Part shown: piece after piece, positions 11,384 through 19,451 of the stretch | Position numbering within the stretch: position 1 is the stretch's first letter | How the letters are laid out: the number at the start of each line of letters is the position of its first letter | Source of the DNA: Lineus longissimus | Lineage: Eukaryota; Nemertea; Pilidiophora; Heteronemertea; Lineidae | Reading direction: 5' to 3' | Assembly (NCBI RefSeq): GCF_910592395.1 | Contig: NC_088309.1 | Location: 16,248,599 to 16,308,598 of the forward strand | DNA: 60,000 nt | Notes under the pieces: generated by a model | The model's database searches: none | Seen by the model: the letters and a program-made list of their open reading frames with translations, nothing else | What the model was told of the DNA's origin: nothing | Position numbers and translations under genes: made by a program

Positions 11384-12003
11384 CACCGTAGCTATTTTTA
11401 CGTGACCGTAAATGGATTTACGTGGGCTATTTTTACGTGAGTTCCGGTCGCGCATGCACAGCGCGGAAATTTTCGACTTTGGAATTTTCAACAAAATGCA
11501 TGAAATGCGGTAACATCTAGCGGGTTACGTGAGTGCCGTAAAAATAGCCAGGTGCTTATTTTTACGTGAATCCGTCCGTAAAAATAGTCATGAGCTATCT
11601 TATTTTAACGTGACACTTTCCCACTGTAGACATGCAGAAGTCCCCATATGATGAAATATGAATCCCAACTTAAAGGGCCAGGATATGGCGTAATCAATCT
11701 CGGCGAATTTCAAATCCGGGTTGAATGACTTCTTCGTGGCCCGTTTTGAAGCTGCCTCTAAGGTCCTTGAACTATGTTTATACAACGAGACAAAATGTTC
11801 CTTTTCCCACCTACTAACTGCCTCAGATAGGGCAAGAAAAGTATTAAATTGGCCGCCTTTTGCTAAAGTCGAATCATCCGCCATCTTGCATCTTTTGAAA
11901 ATAATTCAAGTTGCATTTTTTGTAACTGCGCATGTGCGACAGGATGTCACGTAAAAATAGCCTGCATGATATGTTCTACGGACCCATAAAAATAGCCAGG
12001 GCG
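11384..12003. mobile_element. Mini-MULE, 620 bp, with 9-bp target duplication
   Basis: The direct repeat TTTTAAAAT flanks the element exactly (11,375-11,383 and 12,004-12,012). The ends are inverted and related: both contain GCTATTTTTA followed by a CGTA word, about 7 bases in. A 9-bp duplication with degenerate subterminal repeats is typical of Mutator-like elements. GCTATTTTTACGTGA-like words recur at least seven times on both strands within the ends (for example 11,392, 11,426, 11,539, 11,948). One exon-like ORF lies inside. Confidence 0.8.
11600..11884 (-). CDS. N-terminal ZSWIM3/FAR1-like domain ORF of a MULE
   Basis: The 94-codon ORF starts at an ATG inside AAGATGGCGG, a YY1-like initiator context. 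Residues 13-60 (FNTFLALSEAVSRWEKEHF, then SSRTLEAASKRA) match the N-terminal domain that precedes MULE transposases and ZSWIM1/3-type proteins. The conserved text stops at about FAEIDYA (residue 65). The rest runs to a stop inside the mini-MULE without a good splice donor. The catalytic and SWIM parts are absent, so any product would be just the putative DNA-binding module. It could be a captured first exon left by internal deletion. Confidence 0.55.
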   Translation of the reverse strand: MADDSTLAKGGQFNTFLALSEAVSRWEKEHFVSLYKHSSRTLEAASKRATKKSFNPDLKFAEIDYAISWPFKLGFIFHHMGTSACLQWESVTLK

Positions 12004-12012
12004 TTTTAAAAT

Positions 12013-12742
12013 CCGGGTACTGCGGGGTTGTTGCCAAATTAGCGAGGAGGCCGGGGATTCCCCATGACGTCATGTTTACATGACCTTATACGGCATACTG
12101 TGGTTATTTCACGCTGGCGCATTGCTCGTAACATGAAGACAGAAATTAGCTCAAAATGCTTTCTTGTGGAATATTTTCTAAATGGGGTGAGATCCTGACG
12201 AAATATTTGGATGGCAAGAATGTTTTTCTGAGAGGTGCACGTAAAATACATCGTATTTTAAAACGGCCATTGAATGATTGAGAAAACCTTCAATGAACGA
12301 GCGTAACTTGATAGACAGAGCCAGTTACGATCGTGACCATAAAAAAACGACCTGATTTTCATATTTTATTATCAATGTAATACCAGGAATTGTTTTGGGA
12401 ATTCAGTAAAGATGAAAATCATTTTACCTGTCTTCAGATTTTCCAAAATAACGTGACAGATGAGATGTATCACCATTTCATAAAAGTAGACACAAAATGT
12501 CAGAAAAATTACAGTCAAAAATGTCCCACTGATGGATTTGAGGCTGGTATAATTTTTAACTACCTTGAGTTTACACTATAAAATTATACATACTATATCT
12601 GATACATGTAATAATGATTCTTTTGGGAGAAAAATAAGTAAGAAAAGGTGACATTCAAGTTGTAGCTGTTTATTGAAGAAGGAGCCATGTACACTGTCAA
12701 GGTATGAAGTGTGATGGCGAATGAAAAAATCAAGACCAGTTT
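12013..12742. other. No gene seen
   Basis: Contains only short ORFs (12,039-12,251 minus and 12,390-12,581 plus) that I cannot relate to any family. Confidence 0.45.
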
Positions 12743-13100
12743 TTACTTGGCGAAGTTCAACTCCATGAAATGAAAAAACACCCTAGTTTCAGACTCGTCT
12801 GGATTGACAGGGACACTTGGGTCATATTCTCTGCAAGAGGCAATCAACTTACCTAGTTCGGTGTCTTCATCAGATGCACACTCTGTCAGGGCACCATCTT
12901 CACCTAGAAGCACATTGAGGTTCCTTCGAGATGCCAATGCTTCAGGCATTTCCAAGTAATCTGATTGCCATGCTTGAGATACCCTAGTAATAGGATCAAG
13001 AACCTTTACAAAAAACAACAGGTGCAATACAAATTCGGTTGAAGTAATTTTTTTTTTAGTATACCTTCAGCCTCAGCCTGGTCTTGTACTTTGTCAGCGG
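12743..13100 (-). pseudogene. hAT-like (ZNF862/KIAA1586-type) pseudogene, 3' part
   Basis: This continues the coding sequence that stops at 21,238, on the other side of the retrotransposon. The TSD GCGG (13,097-13,100) rejoins the two halves in frame within MAADKVQDQAEAE. An A10 run at 13,048-13,057 (T10 on the + strand) then shifts the frame, and the family sequence resumes as EFVLHLLFFVKVLDPITRVS, which matches the usual region after the ADK motif. The last codons end ELNFAK at 12,743. The usual hAT C-terminal dimerisation domain is not visible. Confidence 0.7.
13097..13100. repeat. Target-site duplication GCGG, left
   Basis: GCGG immediately precedes the left LTR and is repeated at 21,238-21,241 immediately after the right LTR. 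A 4-bp duplication fits Ty3/gypsy integration. Confidence 0.8.
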
Positions 13101-13386
13101 TGTAATAATCTTCCGCTACTCTTCTTGTAATAAATGCCATAAAACGGCTCAAATACGGTGTCTCTCTTTTTTATTTCGTGCGCTCTCCTTCCGCCTTTTT
13201 CTTCCAACCACGTACATACATATTTCAACAATCCCCTGCCGTGACCGCCCGACGACGCCCGAAGACGTCGGCTTCATCGACATACGTCACATGAGGAGGA
13301 TGCGCCAAACCCGGTGATGACGTCACCCTGCGTAGCAACAGTTCGCAACAGTTAGCAACGGTGCCGTCAAGACCGAGATCACCACA
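13101..13386 (-). repeat. 3' LTR of the Ty3/gypsy element
   Basis: This is 286 bp, TGTGG...CA when read on the minus strand. It is identical to 20,952-21,237 except at two positions (second base pair from its inner/outer end, and the GACGACG/GACGTCG difference near 13,250). It contains a perfect CRE palindrome TGACGTCA at 13,318-13,325. On the minus strand three near-perfect 10-bp repeats of ACTGTTGCTA type lie at 13,331-13,360, and an AATAAA polyadenylation word lies at 13,170-13,175. Confidence 0.93.
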
Positions 13387-13397
13387 CCATCCCCTTC
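13387..13397 (-). other. Polypurine tract of the retrotransposon
   Basis: Read on the minus strand, GAAGGGGATGG abuts the TGTGG start of the 3' LTR. This is the expected place and composition for the plus-strand DNA primer. Confidence 0.75.
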
Positions 13398-13911
13398 AAA
13401 AATTGGTCAGAGTTACTCTGACCATCAAATTCTTATGGAAACTAAACATGGTAGCGACCACATAGGCACTGGATGATATAATTAGTGATACTTGATATTC
13501 TATACAAAATTTAGTGATTCCTACGAAGATTATTTCAAACTAACGGTATCTGTAACCACACCTCAATCTATATACATCGCCTGTACACAATGAACACAAT
13601 ATCTATATCTATAATCCTAAATTACCACCTTACTAACTATTAAACTTACAGTGGTTTACATGACTAGAATCTACATAATACCATTGCTCAAATAAAAATT
13701 CACTTATTATTTACACAAAACTACTTGCAATTAACCCTCCCCAAACAGTACAATTATATAATGACTGTAAAATTCAACATGAAGGAATATAATTGTTCAG
13801 CAAATTTATAATGACGTAACGAAATGGGCGCCAAAGAGTATCCAATGCGGTACTCCCCTCCCCTCCCTACAAATCGTCGGGAGAAGGGGTCTCCGGCCCA
13901 TTCGTACTTGA
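13398..13911 (-). other. Retrotransposon 3' untranslated region
   Basis: About 515 bases between the ORF3 stop codon and the polypurine tract, AT-rich, with no supported ORF on either strand. Confidence 0.6.
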
Positions 13912-14787
13912 TTATTGTCCCCTGACATACTGCACAATCTGCCTCTCGACGGTGGTCCTCCCGATCTTGGAGTAGTGGAACTGGTCATGGTCAAATCCGT
14001 ATCTATTCAGCATCGGATGAGGAATGGACTGGAATCCAACTCGTTGCATCATTCCATTAAATCGCAGTGCACGTCTCATCATATCATCCCTTCTCGCCAC
14101 CTTTGGGGACACTGGTAGTTGAAGATGAAAAATGCGGGCCATGGGGTAATGTTGTATAAGAAAATCTCTGATGATGATCACGTCTTCTTCCGGCTCCCCA
14201 TAGTCGTTAGTGTGGTTAAGCCCGTGGGTGATGACAACATCGCTGATATTTAGTCTGGGTTGAATGCTCTTCAACATCACTCTCAACCCTTCTGCCGTCT
14301 GCCCTGAAAAAGCTAATGGAAACAGATCTGACGATGGCTTGGTCTTGACAAACATGGAGTCCCCGAGAAGCAAAATCGGCGGACGCTGCTTCCCAGCGGC
14401 ATTGTACTCCCTAACTCTATCTTGCAGCACACGTACTCGATCTCTAACATCATTAATTTTCAAATCACTGACATCTCTTTCTTTAAGAAACGTGATGACA
14501 AGGGTTACCACTTCATTAATAGCTTTCATCTGGACATTCCAGCTAGGACGGATCCGGAAAATCAGCATTTTAAATGTTTGGATCACTGCACTGGTGAGAG
14601 TGAGTTTTACGTCGACAACATTTGATGTGGATATTTCTATCAATCGCTCCAATTCAATAAAAGGAATGTCCACCTCCTGACGAAACCGGAGTCTTCGATG
14701 AACAAACGAATATAGGGCCTTTGTAACTTCAGACTTTGCCTCTTTCACATCATGCGGCAAACCATCTAGATTGATAACGGACTCCAT
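13912..14787 (-). CDS. ORF3: SGNH/GDSL hydrolase-like protein in env position
   Basis: The 291-codon intact ORF lies 118 bp downstream of pol. All four SGNH blocks are visible in order: ILLLGDSMF with the nucleophile Ser144 (block I), FSGQTAEGL with Gly162 (block II), ITHGLNH with Asn191 (block III), and DQFHYSKIG with Asp268 and His271 (DxxH, block V). The spacing fits a compact esterase fold in residues ~136-285. Residues 1-135 are helical and charged with coiled-coil character near 100-128. I see no signal peptide or membrane segment, so it is not a typical envelope. The start is the ATG at 14,785-14,787, directly after a splice-acceptor-like TTTCAG. Esterase-type domains are known in ORF1 of some CR1 LINEs; I do not know of one in this place in a Ty3/gypsy element. 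Catalytic activity is inferred only. Confidence 0.75.
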   Translation of the reverse strand: MESVINLDGLPHDVKEAKSEVTKALYSFVHRRLRFRQEVDIPFIELERLIEISTSNVVDVKLTLTSAVIQTFKMLIFRIRPSWNVQMKAINEVVTLVITFLKERDVSDLKINDVRDRVRVLQDRVREYNAAGKQRPPILLLGDSMFVKTKPSSDLFPLAFSGQTAEGLRVMLKSIQPRLNISDVVITHGLNHTNDYGEPEEDVIIIRDFLIQHYPMARIFHLQLPVSPKVARRDDMMRRALRFNGMMQRVGFQSIPHPMLNRYGFDHDQFHYSKIGRTTVERQIVQYVRGQ

Positions 14788-14814
14788 CTGAAACGATAGG
14801 AAAAGAAAGAAAAC
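14788..14814 (-). promoter_or_regulatory. Splice acceptor just before the ORF3 start codon
   Basis: On the minus strand a ~20-base pyrimidine-rich tract (14,791-14,814) leads into TTTCAG, and the next three bases are the ORF3 ATG. Possible donors (GTAAGG at 20,933-20,938 and GTAAGT at 20,905-20,910) lie in the leader before gag. Together they would give a short spliced mRNA for ORF3, as env genes of errantiviruses and retroviruses are expressed. Confidence 0.6.
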
Positions 14815-14904
14815 GGCCTCATTAGTAACCTACATTGTGACCAAAGCGGCACAAGCCTCCATCTCTAACAAAGCGTTGAGAGGAAACCAGGGGTTCCATC
14901 TTGA

Positions 14905-17900
14905 CTAACTATTGATGCTATCCTGACAGCCAAACCTGCGTAGTTTACTGCCTTTCTTCAACCAATGTTTCTTCTTCTTCTTGATGATTTCCTGTTGCAT
15001 CTGATGAAGGCTGCAGCAATCAATTCCAAAACGCGCCGGCTTCAAGATGTTCTTGCGGGGTCGTAATGTACGTGTAGACTGCTTCTCTTCATGTTCGATG
15101 TCCGAACCATCCTCGGAAGAAGGACTATCAGTGAGTTGAGTAGACTTAATAGGGGAAGATTCCAAATCGGACTCCACCTCGTGAGAATCTAATGCAGTTT
15201 CTCTTGAAGTTTTCCCTACTAATCCTATCTCATTTAGCTGCTCCCTATCTTTCCCCGTATAAAATGCTTTCATATTGTTGAGATGAACTACCTTGGAGTG
15301 CCTCTTGGATCCTCCCAGTGGAAATAACTTGAAGTTAACCTCGGACAACTTCTGCAAAACCTCAAATGGTCCCTTCCATGGTTTATGGAACTTGGAAACC
15401 TCATCGACTTTCACAAAATGGTTTCTGACTAGAACCTGGTCTCCCGGTTTAAAAGATGAGGACTTTGAATTTCTGTCACAGTGGGTCCTTTGACGTCTCT
15501 GCGCTATCTTCAAATTTTCCCGTACCCTTCGGTTTGCACGCTCTATCATTTTCCGGAGATCCGAAACATACTTCGTTGACTCAGTCTCATTGTCTGATGT
15601 ACTAGATGTTCCAAGGACGAGGTCCAGTGGAAGGTTAATTTCTTCACCAAAGGTCATCGCAGCTGGGGTCTCTAAGGTCGAAGCTTGAATTCCTGAACGA
15701 AAGGCCATTAGGGAAGCTGGAAGGTGGTTATCCCAGTCCCTACCCTCCTCGTCCACAATAGTAGTTAGCATTCTTTTCAAGGATCCATTGAAATTTTCAA
15801 CCTGTCCATTACATTGCGGATGGTAAGCTGTGGTCCTGGATTTATGAATATTCAGTAGTTTGCACATTTTCTTGAATACTTTGGATTCAAAGTTAGTCCC
15901 CTGATCCGAGTGAAGGTTCTCTGGAGTACCAAATCTGCAAACATATTCATTCACCAGCACCTTAGCACATGTTGTAGCCTTCTGATTCCTGATAGGCCAC
16001 GCCTCGGGCCATTTTGTGAAAGCATCATGGGCCACGAGAATGTATCGGTTTCCTTTCCTTGATGGTGGGTTGATTGGTCCTACGATGTCAATGTGAATTC
16101 GTTGGTTTCTACGACCAACTGGAATACTCTGTAAGTCGGCTTTAGTGCGCTTTCCGGATTTGCACTTCTGACAAGTTTCACAAGAACGAATGAAATGTAT
16201 TACATTTTTCTTCAGTCCTGGGAGCCAACAGCGCTGTTTCACTTTCCAGACAGTCTTTTGTACTCCAAGATGGGCACCAGCATAACCTTGGTGTAATTCC
16301 TTGACGACTGTTGCAATGCAGGATTGAGGAAGAACTAGTCGGAGTTTGCCCTGGCTTTTCAAGTATAGGATTCCGTCCTTTATTTCCAGTAGACCATGCT
16401 GAGCCCAAATAGCTCGCTGGAGAGAGCTACATGACTGTAGTGCCTTCTGTGATGGTTTCTTCGTCGTCTCAGCAATATGTTGTCGAATGGCCCGAATATC
16501 TGGATCTTCCTTCTGAGCTTTCCTGATCTCATCAATCGTTAGTTCCGGGATGTCTAAAGAAGTTTTTAGTTGCACTATGTTAACCATTGGAGGTGCTGGT
16601 CGGTCTGTGGGTCCACAGGATGGACAATCTCCATGTTGCCGAACTTTCTTTGGTCTCCTAGACAATGCATCAGCATTACCATGTTTTACTCCTGGCCGAT
16701 GTTCGATGACGTAGTCAAACTCTGCTAACCTTTCTAGCCATCTCGCAATTTGTCCTGAAGGTTCCTTGAAGTTCAACAGCCATCTCAATGCCATATTATC
16801 CACCCGCACGTGAAATTGCTTCCCAAGCAGAAAGTACCGGAAGTGCTCTGCAAATGTAACAAATGCTAACATTTCTCTCCTTGTTGTACAGTAATTCATT
16901 TCACCTCCTTGTAGACTTTTACTCCCATAGGCTATGACCTTCTCTGTTCCATCTCTCTGCCTTTGTGACAAAACTGCTCCTATGGCAAAATCGCTTGCAT
17001 CTGTATCCAGAATGAAAGATCCGGCGTCCTTGCTGAAATCTGGATAGGCCAGTATCGGCGAAGTTATCAGCTTCTCCTTCAATGTCTGAAAAGATTTCTC
17101 GCACTGCTCCGACCACGCGAATTGCACACCCTTCTTTGTCAAATTGTGCAATGGAGAGGCAATTTGAGCGAAGTCTGGGACAAACTTTTGATAGTACGTC
17201 GCAAGACCCATGAACGAACGAATTTCTGACACACAAGTTGGAGTAGGCCAATTTTTTACTTTCTCAACCTTCTCTGGATCTGTTGATATGCCTCCAGTGT
17301 TCACAATGTGGCCAAGGAATTTCACCATCTCTCGGAAAAGTTTACACTTCCTTGGTTTTAACTTCAGATTGGCTGCTTCCAGGTGTGTGAATACTTGATC
17401 CAGCTGACTCATGTGTTCTTCAAAACTGGATGAATGAACAATGATATCATCGAGGTAAACCAAACAGAAGTCCAGTCCTCCCAGGACTGTGTTCATCATG
17501 CGTGTGAACGTTGCAGGGGCTCCTGTTAAACCAAATGGCATCACTTTCCATTCATATTGGTCTACTCCCGTCACAAACGATGTCTTGGCCTGATCCTCAG
17601 GTGACATACCCACTTGCCAATAGCCACTGGCGCAATCTAGAGTAGAGAAGAACTTGGCCCCCGAAAGTTTGCTCAGAGTATCATCTATTCGAGCTAATGG
17701 CTGTGCTGATTTGACTGTCACTGAATTAAGTTTCCGGTAATCCACACATAATCTGTATGAGCCATCAGCTTTCTTGGCCAGAATGATCGGAGAGCTCCAA
17801 GGGCTATCTGACTTCTTGAGCAGGTCTCGATTGAATAGTTCCTTGACTGTGTCCTTAACAAAGTGTTCCTTATGTGGAGGTTCACGTCTTGCTCGCTGCT

Positions 17901-19419
17901 TGATCGGCACCGCATCTCCTGTGTCGATGGTATGCTGTATGACAGTGGTCTTTCCCAAGTCGAAATCTCCCATAGAGAAAACATATTGATGTCTTGCGAT
18001 AAGATCTGTCACTACTTCTCTTTGTTCCACGGTTATGTCAAGATCCTTTATCTCCAGTTTTTCCAGAAGCTTTTCTAACCGGGCTTGTGCAGCCTCATTA
18101 TCAGGAACCTCACTGGAAATTGAAGACTTATCCTTGCAATTATTGTCAGACTCAGAGTTATCCACCGTCTTAATGTTGGCAATGTTAACCTGTGGCTTTT
18201 TCTGCTCACTGACAGGCACTTTAGTGTCCAGTGAAATACTCTCTGGTTTTTTCGGGCGTCTTGATCGTTTCGTTTTCTTCGGTGGCTTGAAGTCCAGATC
18301 CTTTCGCCGATACTGCTCCAGTCCCTCAGCAGCACTGATCTCCTCCACTGGATGAAACCATCCAATTGTTCGATTTGACTGTATTGTCACTGGCTTGTCC
18401 GAGAAATTGGCTACTCTCACTGGCACCTTACCATGGTCCGAAGACGCCAGAGATCTTCCTGTTGTGAATCTTTGCTGGTTATATCCTGTTTCAACTAGTC
18501 CTGGTACCAAATGACTTTTTGATGGTGATTTGGCTAGTTTCCCCGGAATAATCATCTCCGTATTGGCAGGAATAGTTACTCGTTTTCCCAGAACAACACG
18601 GCAGACCTTTGGCTCCTCACGGTGATTCCGGAGTGGTACTTCCTTCTCACCAATCCTCATCGTCGCTGTTTTATAATCGATTGCACAATCATTGGTTGTA
18701 AAGAAATCGCTCCCTAAGAGGCAGTCATGAGTCAGATTCTCCACAACCACTGTCGGATGTTCAAATTCCAAGGATCCAAGTTGGAAGGTTATGTCAACCA
18801 TGCCTAATATCTTCAGTTTATCTCCAGTAGCAGATTGTAAACACCCATCGACCTTCTTCAGTTCCTTTCCATCTGTTTCCTTTGATTGCTTCCACAGGCT
18901 GTTACTAACCAAGGTAAGTCCTGCCCCAGTGTCGAGAAGAATATTTGTGGGCACCCCCACGACTTCTCCACTGACATACAAACTGGTATCTTTAAACTTG
19001 ATGTGACCAATTGACAAAGGAATTTTACCACAACTCAATTTCGACGCTGGTTTAAAGACTTTGGCAACCGGGTTAAGTGTTGACTGACTCACTTCCATAT
19101 GCTTACGCTTGTTTGACATATCTGAGGCTGGACAGGTAGTTTCCTCATGAGTAGTAACTAAGGCAGTACTCCTAGCCTGGTCCACTCTCTGTTCAGATGT
19201 CTCCATAACTGCAGGCAAATCAGTCTTCCTCACTGGATTATAAAGAATGTTTTTCTGCACCGTGTTGTTAACATGACTAGCAAGGAGTGGTTGAGGTGTC
19301 AAGTTATCCTCTCCCTTCCCCTTCTTAAAATAGTGTGGCAAAGTTGGCAGTGGCATACCTAAAGCAGAGCCTATTTCTATGCAATCTAAAGCAGGGTCAT
19401 AGAAATCCTGATCAATCAA
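14905..19419 (-). CDS. pol: Pol polyprotein (PR-RT-RNase H-integrase)
   Basis: An open frame of 1504 codons as given, without a break. The domains are: aspartic protease with LLDTGAG (Asp163); reverse transcriptase with the YLDD box at 655-658; RNase H starting at LDTDASD (~805) and ending near HGNADALSR; integrase with an H2C2 zinc module (CETC at 1080-1083), the DDE triad Asp1111 (IDIVGP), Asp1172 (SDQGTNF) and Glu1208 (GQVENF), and a C-terminal GPF-type region (WKGPFEV). It copies the element RNA to DNA and integrates it. The frame is open upstream of the listed start and overlaps the gag end in the -1 frame, so it is probably made by -1 frameshifting as Gag-Pol. The C terminus has a basic tail and no chromodomain that I can see. 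Confidence 0.96.
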   Translation of the reverse strand: MIDQDFYDPALDCIEIGSALGMPLPTLPHYFKKGKGEDNLTPQPLLASHVNNTVQKNILYNPVRKTDLPAVMETSEQRVDQARSTALVTTHEETTCPASDMSNKRKHMEVSQSTLNPVAKVFKPASKLSCGKIPLSIGHIKFKDTSLYVSGEVVGVPTNILLDTGAGLTLVSNSLWKQSKETDGKELKKVDGCLQSATGDKLKILGMVDITFQLGSLEFEHPTVVVENLTHDCLLGSDFFTTNDCAIDYKTATMRIGEKEVPLRNHREEPKVCRVVLGKRVTIPANTEMIIPGKLAKSPSKSHLVPGLVETGYNQQRFTTGRSLASSDHGKVPVRVANFSDKPVTIQSNRTIGWFHPVEEISAAEGLEQYRRKDLDFKPPKKTKRSRRPKKPESISLDTKVPVSEQKKPQVNIANIKTVDNSESDNNCKDKSSISSEVPDNEAAQARLEKLLEKLEIKDLDITVEQREVVTDLIARHQYVFSMGDFDLGKTTVIQHTIDTGDAVPIKQRARREPPHKEHFVKDTVKELFNRDLLKKSDSPWSSPIILAKKADGSYRLCVDYRKLNSVTVKSAQPLARIDDTLSKLSGAKFFSTLDCASGYWQVGMSPEDQAKTSFVTGVDQYEWKVMPFGLTGAPATFTRMMNTVLGGLDFCLVYLDDIIVHSSSFEEHMSQLDQVFTHLEAANLKLKPRKCKLFREMVKFLGHIVNTGGISTDPEKVEKVKNWPTPTCVSEIRSFMGLATYYQKFVPDFAQIASPLHNLTKKGVQFAWSEQCEKSFQTLKEKLITSPILAYPDFSKDAGSFILDTDASDFAIGAVLSQRQRDGTEKVIAYGSKSLQGGEMNYCTTRREMLAFVTFAEHFRYFLLGKQFHVRVDNMALRWLLNFKEPSGQIARWLERLAEFDYVIEHRPGVKHGNADALSRRPKKVRQHGDCPSCGPTDRPAPPMVNIVQLKTSLDIPELTIDEIRKAQKEDPDIRAIRQHIAETTKKPSQKALQSCSSLQRAIWAQHGLLEIKDGILYLKSQGKLRLVLPQSCIATVVKELHQGYAGAHLGVQKTVWKVKQRCWLPGLKKNVIHFIRSCETCQKCKSGKRTKADLQSIPVGRRNQRIHIDIVGPINPPSRKGNRYILVAHDAFTKWPEAWPIRNQKATTCAKVLVNEYVCRFGTPENLHSDQGTNFESKVFKKMCKLLNIHKSRTTAYHPQCNGQVENFNGSLKRMLTTIVDEEGRDWDNHLPASLMAFRSGIQASTLETPAAMTFGEEINLPLDLVLGTSSTSDNETESTKYVSDLRKMIERANRRVRENLKIAQRRQRTHCDRNSKSSSFKPGDQVLVRNHFVKVDEVSKFHKPWKGPFEVLQKLSEVNFKLFPLGGSKRHSKVVHLNNMKAFYTGKDREQLNEIGLVGKTSRETALDSHEVESDLESSPIKSTQLTDSPSSEDGSDIEHEEKQSTRTLRPRKNILKPARFGIDCCSLHQMQQEIIKKKKKHWLKKGSKLRRFGCQDSINS

Positions 19420-19451
19420 GCTGTCAACTTGGCCACTATCTTCAACTGGAG

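Noticed and set aside
14264-14680. 138-codon plus ORF opposite ORF3
   Set aside because: Shadow of the SGNH-like ORF3, which has the recognisable motifs.
13912-14787. Envelope glycoprotein as the identity of ORF3
   Set aside because: No signal peptide, membrane segment, furin site or fusion-peptide-like region; the SGNH blocks explain the sequence better.
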